A stretch of 64,000 nucleotides of DNA, from the NCBI GenBank assembly GCA_015258265.1, contig JABZIP010000001.1, positions 186,001 to 250,000 of the forward strand, read 5' to 3'. The position numbers and the translations under genes were made by a program. Positions 1 to 12,299 of the stretch are shown here, in pieces; the stretch's first letter is position 1, and the number at the start of each line of letters is the position of its first letter. The stretch comes from Clostridiales bacterium. GTDB taxonomy: Bacteria > Bacillota > Clostridia > Peptostreptococcales > Anaerovoracaceae. The notes below the pieces were generated by a model. It was not told where the DNA came from. It saw only the letters and a program-made list of their open reading frames with translations, and made no database searches.

Positions 1-2699
1 CTGTTGCGGAATTTGATAAAGCGGGAAATCCTGCCACAGAAGTTGCCAACAGAATAGTAGCTGCTTCGGCTATTGATAAAACATTGGCTTATTCATACGA
101 TGACAATTCTATCATATATAGAATTGTAGTAAATGAAAGTGGAAAGATTGCCTTGGATGAAGGACTTGGAAATACAGAAATAAGCGACAAATTACCTGAG
201 GGTTGGGTGTTTGACACTTTCAAGAACGGCAAGAAGTTTATGGTATTCGCTGCTCTTGGAGCATCCGGACAAGTAAAAGGGGAAGCAGTAGATCCTGCAA
301 CATTCAAGCTATCGGAACAAAAAGATTTTATCGGACAGCAGAAAGTAAAATTTAAGGTTGAAGGAAATGAGTTGCCAAGAATGGTAATTTTCCTAAAAGC
401 TAAGCCGACAGAAGATGCTATCAAAAAATATATAAAAGAAATCCCGTATAGGGGAATTGTTGAAAATGTAGCTAAGCTGAAATGGCAAAACAGTCCTGTA
501 AGTATAGAATCAAAAATATCGGATAAAGTCTTTTTCAAAAAGGTAATAGACAAGACTAGCGATATCAAGAAAAACGAAACAAATAATACTTGTACTTGGA
601 CGATAGAATATCGACCATCCATTTTCGTACAAGCTATGGACGAAGCAAGAATACACGACAAATTAGGGTATGGAGTAGACATAGAGTTAAATGCGGATAA
701 TACTGTAAAATTAGAAGGCGACAACTTTAAGTTGAAAGAGTGCAAAATTTTGGACACAGGGAATCTAGATGAAGGAACTGATGTGCAGATTACAGCTGAT
801 ATGATTTCATACGATAAAGATGCACATTCCTTTACTTTGAAATTGCCTAATCCAAATAAAAATTACAAATTGTCATATAAAACAAAACTTTCCAAGACTT
901 TCAGAATTTCAAATGAAGGTATTGCACAAGCTCTTGTCGAAGGAAAATGGAAAGAAATTGATCACATTACCAAAATGTACTATGTACTTGGTGTAGAAGG
1001 AAAAACTACGCTACCTGACTTTATAAAAGTTACAAAGAAATGGGAAGGAAGCGAAAAATTTAAGGCATATCACGAAAACGATACAGTAACAGCAACACTT
1101 ATAAAAAATGGCACAAAAGACTATTCCAAAAAAGTAGCTCTCACTAAAATCGGCGATTGGAAAGGAAAGATTACCGATGTTACATGGGAAGCAGGAATAG
1201 ACGGAACGGTAGAATACACTGTAGAAGAAAATGTAACAAAATCAGGAGTTACTATTTCCGATGAGGACTATGAATTTAGTGTTGAGAAAAACGCTATGAA
1301 CGATTTTGTTATCGTAAATACAGAAAAAACTCGTGCGATTAAAGTTGCTAAAAAATGGAAAGACAGCAACGGAAACGATTTGAGTGTTGATAGCACTCTG
1401 GTACCTAATTCTGTTGAAATTGTACTGAAAGGAACAGCTAACGGAAATATTGTAGTAACGAAAAACGCAACACTTGAAAAAAGCAAAAATTGGAAAACCA
1501 CATTCAAAGGGTTGCCGATTATGCATTACGAAGGTACGGGAGCAACAAAAATCGAGTATAGCGTAGCTGAAAACCCGATTACCGGAGCAACACTTGAAAA
1601 AACTGAATGGAACGATGCAGGGGACAGCGTTACACTTGTAAACAAAAAAGATTCTGTTATTATCAAATTCAAAAAGGTTTGGGTAAATGAAATAGCAGAT
1701 AAGATTGTAGTGTACTTGAAGAAAGGCGCGGATATAATTCAAACTAAAGAAATGAAAAAGGAAGAATTTTCTGCGATTTCGCTCGGTGCTGACAAAATGG
1801 CGAAGTGGATTACGGACTTCGCACCGGTAGATAAGTTCGACGGTTCTGGAAATGAGATAGTTTATAGTGTCGACGAAGTAGATGTTGAAGGCTATGCAAA
1901 AGAAATTGTTGGAAAAGATACAGACGGCGCGCTTGTGATAAAGAATACGAAAAATTCAGTAGAGCAGCCGGCGAACGACAAGATTAGCATATCTGTAAAA
2001 AAGATATGGAAAGAAAATAACGGCACTGAAATAGCAGATAAATCAGCACTACCTGAAATTACAGTTAAGCTGGTTAAAAAAGTAGGGACAGGAGCTTTAA
2101 CCGAAGTTTCCGGAAAAGTAATTAAACTGAACAAAGGAAACGATTGGAAGGGAACTTTTGCGGACTTGCCGAAAAAGGAAGGTGAGGATGCTGTAACTTA
2201 TAGCGTTAAAGAGGATTCCGTTTCGGGATATACTTCTGATATTAAATCTGTAGCAGACGGATATATCATTACAAATACGAAAAATCCTCCGTCGACTCCG
2301 TCGAAACCACCTGTAACGCCACCTGTAACGCCTCCGGTAACACCGCCTGTTACACCACCGGAAACACCGTCGACACCACCTACTACACCGACAACTCCAA
2401 CTACACCGAATGTACCAAGATATCCAAGGAGCAATCCGCCAAATCCTAATGATCCGAATAGTCCTCCAACTATTACTATCATAGATGAAAACGGAGTACC
2501 TCTCGGAAACTACAAAAAACATCCGAAACCGGACGGAACTTTTGAGTACATAATTGACGAAGAAGTACCGCTGGCAAACCTGCTTCCAAAAACAGGCGAT
2601 GATTTTGCACATTTCTATTATATGGGCGGATTCACACTCATGATAGCAGGTATGGCAATTGCATTTAGCAGCTTGCGAAGGAAGAAAAGCAAAGCGTAG
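1..2699 (+). CDS. LPxTG-anchored Cna-B repeat surface protein, 5' end outside window
   Basis: Cell-wall-anchored adhesin or pilin-like protein. The frame is open from base 3 to the left edge without a stop, so the gene begins upstream; the in-frame TTG at 84 is not a convincing start. After about 300 residues without a recognised motif, four Cna-B type domains follow, each opening with a pattern like VTKKW and closing with a VxNTEK-like strand (roughly residues 310-690 counted from base 84). Next come a Pro/Thr-rich stalk of PPVTPPVTPP type, the sortase motif LPKTGDD, a membrane helix and a basic tail (RRKKSKA). Cna-B domains usually carry intramolecular isopeptide bonds that stiffen surface stalks. 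The C-terminal about 100 residues are paralogous to the end of the next gene. No sortase gene lies in the window. Confidence 0.9.
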   Translation, partial: VAEFDKAGNPATEVANRIVAASAIDKTLAYSYDDNSIIYRIVVNESGKIALDEGLGNTEISDKLPEGWVFDTFKNGKKFMVFAALGASGQVKGEAVDPATFKLSEQKDFIGQQKVKFKVEGNELPRMVIFLKAKPTEDAIKKYIKEIPYRGIVENVAKLKWQNSPVSIESKISDKVFFKKVIDKTSDIKKNETNNTCTWTIEYRPSIFVQAMDEARIHDKLGYGVDIELNADNTVKLEGDNFKLKECKILDTGNLDEGTDVQITADMISYDKDAHSFTLKLPNPNKNYKLSYKTKLSKTFRISNEGIAQALVEGKWKEIDHITKMYYVLGVEGKTTLPDFIKVTKKWEGSEKFKAYHENDTVTATLIKNGTKDYSKKVALTKIGDWKGKITDVTWEAGIDGTVEYTVEENVTKSGVTISDEDYEFSVEKNAMNDFVIVNTEKTRAIKVAKKWKDSNGNDLSVDSTLVPNSVEIVLKGTANGNIVVTKNATLEKSKNWKTTFKGLPIMHYEGTGATKIEYSVAENPITGATLEKTEWNDAGDSVTLVNKKDSVIIKFKKVWVNEIADKIVVYLKKGADIIQTKEMKKEEFSAISLGADKMAKWITDFAPVDKFDGSGNEIVYSVDEVDVEGYAKEIVGKDTDGALVIKNTKNSVEQPANDKISISVKKIWKENNGTEIADKSALPEITVKLVKKVGTGALTEVSGKVIKLNKGNDWKGTFADLPKKEGEDAVTYSVKEDSVSGYTSDIKSVADGYIITNTKNPPSTPSKPPVTPPVTPPVTPPVTPPETPSTPPTTPTTPTTPNVPRYPRSNPPNPNDPNSPPTITIIDENGVPLGNYKKHPKPDGTFEYIIDEEVPLANLLPKTGDDFAHFYYMGGFTLMIAGMAIAFSSLRRKKSKA

Positions 2700-2757
2700 T
2701 ACGGTAAAAATGCAAAGCGTTTATAAATAAAGTTTTGCTCAATTAGTAAATTTAACG

Positions 2758-2792
2758 AAAATAGCTAAAGAATAACATTCTTTAGCTATTTT
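2758..2792 (+). terminator. Intrinsic terminator after the first Cna-B gene
   Basis: A perfect 16-bp inverted repeat (2758-2773 with 2777-2792) has a 3-base loop and ends in TTTT. It lies 59 bases after the stop codon. It is AT-rich and symmetric, so it could act in either direction. Confidence 0.75.
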
Positions 2793-2986
2793 GGATGTTA
2801 GATTAGATGATATCGTAGGACAAATGTAAATATTTTTGATATTTTTTCAAAAATTTTAAATATTATGTGGTTTAGATTCGCAAAAACAGTGTATATATAA
2901 ACAACAAATACATTAAAAAATTATGAACAAATGTTTTTATAAAGTAAGCAAATGCAGTATATTTTAAGAGAAACGAGGTTATTATT

Positions 2987-5900
2987 ATGAGAAAGAGTTA
3001 TGTTGCACTGGCATACCTGTTGGTATTTTGCCTAATAAGTAGTAGCGTATCGTTTGCAGACACTATTCCGAATGCGACAGGAGCTGCGGCAAGCGATGTA
3101 CAAAGCGAACATGTTATGACATCTATAAAGCTCAACGGCAAAGCTCCGGAAGAAGGACAGTTTACATTTAACTTGCTTAAAGACGGCGTGGTTGTCGATA
3201 CAGCAGAAAACGATGCGGACGGAAAAGTCTTTTTCTTAAAGAAAAAATTGGAGGAGGAAAATGCGAACTACACAATCCAGTTAGTTACAAAAGAGGAAGA
3301 CAAAGACAAGATAATATACGGAGAAACTTCTAAAAATGTCAATGTAGTAGTGAAGGAAGTAGAGGAGCAAGTCGGAAATTATGACAATGCGATAGATTTC
3401 TACGCTACAAACGATGCAGTCGGCAATATCAAGGTTCACTACAAGATAAACGGAAAAGAAGGCTCTACTACTGCATATTGTATCAATACTGATGTTGGGT
3501 TAAAGCAGTACAGGAGAATAGAGCCGATAAAAGATCCTGATGATGAAACTTTGGCGAAATATATTGTATCTTCATTTTATGATTGGGAAGGTATTTATGC
3601 TGATGCTAACCGAAACGGCAAGACAATTGCGGTAGGTGCCGGAATGAATACTGTGGATATTCAGCACACTTACAAATTTAAGGGATATGCATACGATGTT
3701 AAGACAAATAACATAGTTAGCGAGTTACAAACAACCTATAACACCGCCAGCATTTCCGACTTATTGAGAAAAACCTTGTATTACAATGATTATAAATTTA
3801 ATGCGGGAAGCGTTAATGTGGACAGATATAGGGACGGAAAAAATGCATATGGATATTCCGTACAGGCTGTTGCCGAAAAAGACCTGAAAAATCCTCATTA
3901 CTATAACAGAGTTAAGCAAAATATGGTGTGGGCAGTAACAGGCGGCATGTGGGGAAGAATGCGCGTACATTATCGTTATGACGGTGCAAGATACAAAGGT
4001 CAGGAAGTACACAATATGGTATTGGATGAACAGTACCAGACGCTTCCGGCTAATTTCAAATCCCATATGCAGAAAGTGGCCAGCACAACAGTTGTGCCTG
4101 AAAATTATCATGTTATGATTTTTAGAAATGACGCCAATCCTACGCAACCTGTTGCATTCGGATATCTTGATGACGGTTCTGCAGGAACCAGAAAGGTTAA
4201 GAAAACTTTTGTCAATGTACCTGAGTTTGAGTGCAGAACTAACGAGAAAACTAAGATAGAAATAACGAAAAATTGGATAGGAAAAGCGGCAGACTCAATA
4301 ACGCTTCGTTTGAAAGATGAAGCAGGAAATATAATTGAGAAAGTTGTAAATAAAAACGATTCCAATGTAACAAAGACAGGAGATGATCCAAAGAGCAAAT
4401 GGGTTATCAGCTTTGAAGTGCCAAAATACGCAAATGTTGAGGGTGCGGAAAAGACATATACATTAGATGATGAGAAAGATTTAAACGGTTACAAAAAAGA
4501 TGTCGATAAGGCAAGTAACACTGTTACAAATACGCAGACAAAAATAATCAAGATTACAAAGAAATGGTTAGGAAAAGTAGGCGATACTGTAACTATTTAC
4601 TTGCTTAAAGGTGCACAAACATTACAGGATGTAACAGAAAATACGCTGAAAGTAACGCTGAACAAGGCAAACTTTACAGGAAGCGAGTGGACATATAAAT
4701 TTGAAAATCTTGCTAAGTACGATGCTGACGGAAAAGAGATTGCGTACAAGGTAGAAGAGGGCAAGACAGAAGGCTACAAAAAGGAAATTAAGGAAAATCA
4801 AAAAGACGATTTTACTGTTACAAATACAGAGCAAGCAAAGATAAAAGTAAATAAAAAGTGGATAGGTAAAGAAGGCGACTCTATTACTATCAAGATAGAA
4901 AATGAAAAAACAGGAGCTCTTATCAAAGAAATAAAATTGACAAAAGATACAGAGGGACTGAACAGAGTAGTTGATTCTGCAAATTCTAATATTGTAACGT
5001 GGGAAACTACAATCGAGCTTGATAAGGTAGATACGCAAGGCGCGCCTATAACATTTACTGCGGAGGAATCTGATTTAAGCGGATATGTAAAAGATGTCAA
5101 GAAGGATTCCGATACAGAGTTTACTATTGTAAATATCGAAAAAGTAGTACTAAAAGCGACAAAGAACTGGGTAGGAGCGGACGGAAGCGCAAAAGTTCCT
5201 AGCGATAAAGTGAGCGAGATAAAAGTGCACTTGTTGCAGGAGGGTGTCAGCGAGCCGCTTCAGACAAAGACCGTAACAAAAGCTGAAAATGCCGGCAAGA
5301 CTACATGGGAGATTGCGTTTGATGCAGTGCCTAAGTACGATGCAAGCGGAAATGAAATAAAGTACGAAGTAAAAGAAGATGCAGTAGCAGGATATGATAC
5401 CACTGTAGACGGCTTTACTATTACGAATAAGGAAAAAGAAAGACTGAAAGTAATCAAGACTTGGGTAGGAAAAGTAGGCGAATCCATAACAATTACGCTG
5501 AATAACGGCACGACAGAATTGGCACCTATTACTGTAACTCCAAATAGTGAAGGCTTTAAGTCTAAAAAAGACGGAAACAAAACTACTTGGGAAGTTCCAC
5601 TTGATGTTGAGAAATACGGTGCGGACGGAACAGCCATTACTTATACTGCAAAAGAAACGCCGATAAACGGCTACGACACGATAGTAACAAAAGATAGCGA
5701 TAACAATGTAGTTATTACCAATATAGAAAAAGTATCCATAGGTCTTACCAAAAAATGGTTAGGAAAGAACGGCAACGCGGAAACTCCAAAGGCAGGCACA
5801 ACTATTACCGTTAAATTGATGAACGGAAGCGAAGTTGTCGATACTAAGGATTTGAGCCTAGCAAACAAGGCAGGGTTAGATGACGCTACATGGAAAGTTG

Positions 5901-8900
5901 AGTTTAAAGCAGTACCGAAATATAAGCAAGACGGAACGCCGATAAACTATACAGTTGAAGAAGTTAATGTGGCGGGATACACAACACAAAATAGCGGTGA
6001 TGTAGAAAATGGCTTTGTAATCACAAACAAGAACACCAAAGATCCGAATGAAAAAATAACGATAAGCGGTGTTAAAAGGTGGATAGGAAAGGCAGCAGAC
6101 ACTGTAACTATTTACTTGCTTAAAGGTGCGCAAACATTACAGGACGTAACGGAAAGCACGCTGAAAGTAACGCTGAATAAGGCAAACTTTACAGGTGGCG
6201 AGTGGACATATACTTTTGAAAATCTTGCTAAGTACGATGCTGACGGAAACGAAATAGCGTACAAGGTAGAAGAAGATAAAGAGTCTCAAATAGGTTACAA
6301 GAAAGAAATCACAGGAAATGTTGCAGACGGATTTACTATCACAAATAAAGAAAAGCTGAAAGTAATCAAGACTTGGGTAGGAAAAGTAGGCGAATCCATA
6401 ACAATCACGCTGAATAACGGCACGACGGAATTGGCACCTATTACTGTAACTCCAAATAGTGAAGGCTTTAAGTCTAAAAAAGACGGAAACAAAACTACTT
6501 GGGAAGTTCCACTTGATGTTGAGAAATACGGTGCGGACGGAACAGCCATTACTTATACTGCAAAAGAAACGCCGATAAACGGCTACGACACGATAGTAAC
6601 AAAAGATAGCGATAACAATGTAGTTATTACCAATATAGAAAAAGTAGCACTAAAAGTTGCTAAACATTGGATAAATAAGGACGGCGAAGCAGGAGCGGTA
6701 GGTGATACAATCACTGTTCACTTGATGAAAGAAGGACAAAGTGAGCCTGTTCAGACAAAGACCGTAACAAAAGCTGAAAATGCCGGAAAGACTACATGGG
6801 AGATTGCATTTGATGCAGTGCCTAAGTACGATGCAAGCGGAAATGAAATAAAGTACGAAGTAAAAGAAGATGCAGTAGCAGGATATGATACTACTGTAGA
6901 CGGCTTTGCTATTACGAATAAGGAAAAACCTACAATACCTCCGGCGCCACAGCCAAAGACAGGTACCATAAACATAAAGGTTGTGAAAGAGTGGATAGGT
7001 AAAGTAGGAGATGAAATAACTATCTACTTAGTGAAGTCCGGTGATACGGCAGACAAAGCAATAGAAACAAAGACTATTAAGAAAAACGAGCTTACTGACG
7101 GTAAGTGGGAATACACATTTACTGCGGAAAAGTATGCTGCTGACGGAAGCGAGATAACATATGCTGTCTTGGAAAAAGATAGTGCGGGTTATGAAAAAGA
7201 AATAACAGGAAATCAGCAAGACGGTTTCAAAATCGTAAATACTGAAAAACCTGTAACTCCACCTCAACCTGAAAAAACAAGTATTTCGGTTGTAAAGGCA
7301 TGGATAGGAAAAGTAGGTACAGCGGTAACCGTTCACCTAATCAAGCAAGGACAAGCTGTTGAAAATGCAGTACTCACTGCTGAGAAAAACTGGAAGCATA
7401 CATTCACAAATCTTGCTAAGTACGATGCTGACGGAACAACCGAGATAAAGTACGAGGTTAAGGAAGATAATGTTGTAGGCTATAAATTGAAGTCGATAGT
7501 AGAGAATGTAAAAGGCGTATTTACTATTACTAATGAAGAAGAGCCGATAGTACCGCCACAGCCTAAGCCTGAACCTGAAAAAGTAGCACTAAAGGTTACA
7601 AAGAACTGGTTAGGAGCGGACGGAAATCCGAAAGCGCCTAGTGCAAATGTGGGTACGGTAACATTTAATTTGATGAACGGTACGCAAGTTGTAGATACGC
7701 AGACTGTAAATGTTGCGGAAAAGCAAGGAACGACATGGGAAGTGGCATTTAAAGAAGTACCGAAGAACGACGCTCAGGGACAACCTATAAATTATACAGT
7801 GGCAGAGGTTAAAGTTGACGGTTACGATACTACTGTAAACGGATTTACCGTTACAAATAAAGAAAAACCTGTAACTCCACCTGAACCTGAAAAGAGGACG
7901 CTGGAATTTACGAAAAACTGGGTTGGAAAAGTAGCTGATGAAATAACAATTTACATAACAAACAATGTAACAAATGAAGTCATTACGTTGATTGCCAAAA
8001 AGGATAAAATAACATCCACACCTGATCCGAGCAATGCGAACAACACTATATGGAGATTCACATTTGATGTTCCTAAGAGTGTGCAAGGGCAGGATGTAAC
8101 TTACTCCATAAGGGAGAAGGAGCTGAAAGATTACGAAACAACGGTAACAGGGGATCAGGACAAAGGCTTTGTTATAACAAATATAGAAAAGCCGCCTGTA
8201 ACACCGCCTGACGAAAATGACGGAAACATAGTTATAAAGGTTACAAAGAACTGGATTGGTAAAATCGGTGATTCTATAAAAGTACGCTTGAAAAACGGAA
8301 GTAAAGTTGTAGAAGAAAAAGTCATAACGAAATCTGAAGGACAAAATTCGGAAAAGGCTAATTGGGAGTTCACATTTAGTGAGGTGCCAAAGAAGGACGC
8401 AGATGGAAATCTGATAACATATACGCTTGAAGAAGAAGATATTGAGGGTTACACAAAGGCGATTACGGGAGATCAAAACTCCGGATTTGTGATTACAAAT
8501 ACGAAGAATCCTGATAAACCGATAACACCTCCGGAACCTAAACCTGATCCTAAACCGGAACCTAAACCTAATCCTAATCCTGAACCTGAGAAAGTAACGT
8601 TAAAGGTTACAAAGTACTGGGTTGACAAAGACGGAAAAGAAAAAGCGCCTAGCGACAAAGTAACATCTGTAACATTCAATTTGATGAACGGTACGGAAGT
8701 TGTTGATACACAGACAGTAACCAGAGCAAATAATGAAGGCAAGGCAACTTGGGAAATAACGTTCAAAGAGGTACCAAAGAACGATGCACAAGGAAAGCCT
8801 ATAAATTACACGGTAGCAGAGGCTAAAGTAGACGGTTACGATACTACTGTAAACGGATTTACCGTTACGAACAAAGAAAAACCTGTAACACCTGATGTAG

Positions 8901-10183
8901 AAAAGATAAATGTAAAGGTTACGAAGAAGTGGCTCGACAAGGACGGAAAAGCCGGTAAAGTTGGCGACGAGATAGCTGTTTTACTGAAAAACGGAAATAA
9001 AGTTGTTGCTAAACAGGTTGTTAAGAAGTCTGAAAACGCTGAGCTGACAACATGGACAATCGAGTTCAAAGATCTTCCTAAAAAGGATGCTAGCGGCAAG
9101 GAGATAATCTATACTGTTGATGAGGAAAAAGTATCAGGTTACATCAAGACCGTAGAAGGAAATCAGGAGCAAGGCTTCACTATTACAAATAAGGAAGATC
9201 CTACTCCGAAAGAACAGATAAAAGTAATTAAAAAGTGGGTAGGAAAAGTTGGACAGGCCATAACTATCACACTGAAGAATTCTGAAACCGGCGAAATCCT
9301 TGAAAACGTAGTTGTAACTAAGGAAACAAAGGGACTAAAAGAAATCGTAGATACTGCTAAGAATACTACGATATGGGAAATTCCTTTGGAAGCTAACAAG
9401 TACGATGTTAAGGGAAATGCTATCACATACAGCGCTCAGGAAGCTGAATTGAAAGATTATGCTAGTGCTGTTACAAAGGTTTCAAATACTGAATTTGCTA
9501 TCACAAACATAGAAAAAATAGCAGTAAAACTTACGAAGAAGTGGATCGACAGAAACGATCAGCCGGGAGCTATCGGAAGAGCGATAACTGTTTCTTTGAA
9601 AAATGCCAAAACAAACGAAGTTGTTGCTACGAAAGTTATAAAAGCAGCAGAACTTACAGGTGGCGACAAGTCTACATGGGAATTTACAGTTGATGCTCCT
9701 AAGTATGACGCAGAAGGAAATGTGGTAGACTATATCGTAACGGAAGATGCGGTATCAGGATATACTACACAGCCTATAAAAGGAAATATATCGGACGGAT
9801 TTGTTATTACAAATAAGGAAATACCGCCTACGACGCCAAGCAGACCTCGTAGACCGAGCAATCCTACACCGAATACACCGCCTACACCGACGTATCCTAG
9901 CTATCCAAAAGACAATCCGCCTGATCCTAACGATCCAAAGAGCCCGCCAACTATTACAGTAATAGATGAGGGCGGTGTACCTCTTGGAAATTACAAGAAG
10001 CAGAAGAAGTCTGACGGAACGGAAGAATATGTACTCATAGACGATGTAGTTCCTTTGGCAGGTGTGCTTCCAAATACAGGAGATGATTTTGCTAATAGAT
10101 ATTATATGGGTGGATTTGCCTTGATGATGGGCGGACTCTTCTTGGTACTGCAGGACTTGAGAAGAAGACGCAAAGAGGATTAA
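2987..10183 (+). CDS. Giant thioester/Cna-B repeat LPxTG adhesin
   Basis: A 2398-residue surface adhesin. A signal peptide (residues 1-24, ending VSFA) is followed by a pilin-like beta domain (about 45-125). A predicted thioester head comes next: Cys165 in AYCIN and Gln311 in KQNMVWAVTGG are the usual Cys/Gln pair of host-binding thioester domains. About 18 Cna-B repeats start near residue 420, each beginning like VTKxWIGKxGD and ending FxITNxEK. From the ninth repeat on, several are joined by Pro-rich linkers. The end has a Pro-rich wall-spanning segment, the sortase signal LPNTGDD, a membrane helix and RRRRKED. GAGG eight bases before the ATG is a fair ribosome site. The gene follows a paralogue with the same C-terminal module, suggesting duplication. 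The family role is attachment; the ligand is unknown. Confidence 0.93.
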   Translation: MRKSYVALAYLLVFCLISSSVSFADTIPNATGAAASDVQSEHVMTSIKLNGKAPEEGQFTFNLLKDGVVVDTAENDADGKVFFLKKKLEEENANYTIQLVTKEEDKDKIIYGETSKNVNVVVKEVEEQVGNYDNAIDFYATNDAVGNIKVHYKINGKEGSTTAYCINTDVGLKQYRRIEPIKDPDDETLAKYIVSSFYDWEGIYADANRNGKTIAVGAGMNTVDIQHTYKFKGYAYDVKTNNIVSELQTTYNTASISDLLRKTLYYNDYKFNAGSVNVDRYRDGKNAYGYSVQAVAEKDLKNPHYYNRVKQNMVWAVTGGMWGRMRVHYRYDGARYKGQEVHNMVLDEQYQTLPANFKSHMQKVASTTVVPENYHVMIFRNDANPTQPVAFGYLDDGSAGTRKVKKTFVNVPEFECRTNEKTKIEITKNWIGKAADSITLRLKDEAGNIIEKVVNKNDSNVTKTGDDPKSKWVISFEVPKYANVEGAEKTYTLDDEKDLNGYKKDVDKASNTVTNTQTKIIKITKKWLGKVGDTVTIYLLKGAQTLQDVTENTLKVTLNKANFTGSEWTYKFENLAKYDADGKEIAYKVEEGKTEGYKKEIKENQKDDFTVTNTEQAKIKVNKKWIGKEGDSITIKIENEKTGALIKEIKLTKDTEGLNRVVDSANSNIVTWETTIELDKVDTQGAPITFTAEESDLSGYVKDVKKDSDTEFTIVNIEKVVLKATKNWVGADGSAKVPSDKVSEIKVHLLQEGVSEPLQTKTVTKAENAGKTTWEIAFDAVPKYDASGNEIKYEVKEDAVAGYDTTVDGFTITNKEKERLKVIKTWVGKVGESITITLNNGTTELAPITVTPNSEGFKSKKDGNKTTWEVPLDVEKYGADGTAITYTAKETPINGYDTIVTKDSDNNVVITNIEKVSIGLTKKWLGKNGNAETPKAGTTITVKLMNGSEVVDTKDLSLANKAGLDDATWKVEFKAVPKYKQDGTPINYTVEEVNVAGYTTQNSGDVENGFVITNKNTKDPNEKITISGVKRWIGKAADTVTIYLLKGAQTLQDVTESTLKVTLNKANFTGGEWTYTFENLAKYDADGNEIAYKVEEDKESQIGYKKEITGNVADGFTITNKEKLKVIKTWVGKVGESITITLNNGTTELAPITVTPNSEGFKSKKDGNKTTWEVPLDVEKYGADGTAITYTAKETPINGYDTIVTKDSDNNVVITNIEKVALKVAKHWINKDGEAGAVGDTITVHLMKEGQSEPVQTKTVTKAENAGKTTWEIAFDAVPKYDASGNEIKYEVKEDAVAGYDTTVDGFAITNKEKPTIPPAPQPKTGTINIKVVKEWIGKVGDEITIYLVKSGDTADKAIETKTIKKNELTDGKWEYTFTAEKYAADGSEITYAVLEKDSAGYEKEITGNQQDGFKIVNTEKPVTPPQPEKTSISVVKAWIGKVGTAVTVHLIKQGQAVENAVLTAEKNWKHTFTNLAKYDADGTTEIKYEVKEDNVVGYKLKSIVENVKGVFTITNEEEPIVPPQPKPEPEKVALKVTKNWLGADGNPKAPSANVGTVTFNLMNGTQVVDTQTVNVAEKQGTTWEVAFKEVPKNDAQGQPINYTVAEVKVDGYDTTVNGFTVTNKEKPVTPPEPEKRTLEFTKNWVGKVADEITIYITNNVTNEVITLIAKKDKITSTPDPSNANNTIWRFTFDVPKSVQGQDVTYSIREKELKDYETTVTGDQDKGFVITNIEKPPVTPPDENDGNIVIKVTKNWIGKIGDSIKVRLKNGSKVVEEKVITKSEGQNSEKANWEFTFSEVPKKDADGNLITYTLEEEDIEGYTKAITGDQNSGFVITNTKNPDKPITPPEPKPDPKPEPKPNPNPEPEKVTLKVTKYWVDKDGKEKAPSDKVTSVTFNLMNGTEVVDTQTVTRANNEGKATWEITFKEVPKNDAQGKPINYTVAEAKVDGYDTTVNGFTVTNKEKPVTPDVEKINVKVTKKWLDKDGKAGKVGDEIAVLLKNGNKVVAKQVVKKSENAELTTWTIEFKDLPKKDASGKEIIYTVDEEKVSGYIKTVEGNQEQGFTITNKEDPTPKEQIKVIKKWVGKVGQAITITLKNSETGEILENVVVTKETKGLKEIVDTAKNTTIWEIPLEANKYDVKGNAITYSAQEAELKDYASAVTKVSNTEFAITNIEKIAVKLTKKWIDRNDQPGAIGRAITVSLKNAKTNEVVATKVIKAAELTGGDKSTWEFTVDAPKYDAEGNVVDYIVTEDAVSGYTTQPIKGNISDGFVITNKEIPPTTPSRPRRPSNPTPNTPPTPTYPSYPKDNPPDPNDPKSPPTITVIDEGGVPLGNYKKQKKSDGTEEYVLIDDVVPLAGVLPNTGDDFANRYYMGGFALMMGGLFLVLQDLRRRRKED
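5261..5734 (+). repeat. Near-identical DNA blocks inside the Cna-B array, copy 1
   Basis: Block A (5261-5437, end of repeat 4) is followed by block B (5444-5734, repeat 5). B recurs at 6356-6646 with only two differences in 291 bases by direct reading, and A recurs at 6752-6928 almost unchanged. Such DNA-level identity, including silent positions, among otherwise divergent Cna-B repeats points to recent duplication or gene conversion. Confidence 0.9.
6356..6928 (+). repeat. Near-identical DNA blocks inside the Cna-B array, copy 2
   Basis: Block B (6356-6646, repeat 8) precedes block A (6752-6928, repeat 9), the reverse order of copy 1. A third, less conserved pair links 4586-4758 (repeat 2) with 6101-6273 (repeat 7). 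Together these suggest shuffling of repeat units rather than one simple tandem duplication. Confidence 0.88.
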
Positions 10184-10226
10184 GCCTTGATACAATATCG
10201 AATTTGAAAAATTCTCTAAAACATAT

Positions 10227-10265
10227 AAGCTATTGCATGGCAGTAATGCCATGTGATAGCTTTTT
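10227..10265 (+). terminator. Intrinsic terminator after the giant adhesin
   Basis: A 16-bp stem (10227-10242 with 10247-10262, two G-U pairs) with loop GTAA runs into TTTTT. It sits 44 bases after the stop and separates the adhesin from gyrB. Confidence 0.88.
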
Positions 10266-10296
10266 GCGTATTTTTCACCAATTATAAAACTAAATC

Positions 10297-12294
<1,998 letters not shown>

Positions 12295-12299
12295 GCGAT

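Noticed and set aside
84..86. TTG at 84 as the start of the first adhesin
   Set aside because: The frame is open to the left edge with coherent protein sequence and no ribosome site precedes 84; the gene is cut by the window.
2097..2612. Long minus-strand frames opposite the Pro-rich and Cna-B regions
   Set aside because: They mirror repetitive codons of the real genes, have odd composition (Arg/Ser/Cys/Phe-rich) and lack ribosome sites.
4240..9800. CRISPR-like or satellite array
   Set aside because: The repeats are about 300 bases, coding and in one frame: Cna-B domains, not spacers and repeats.
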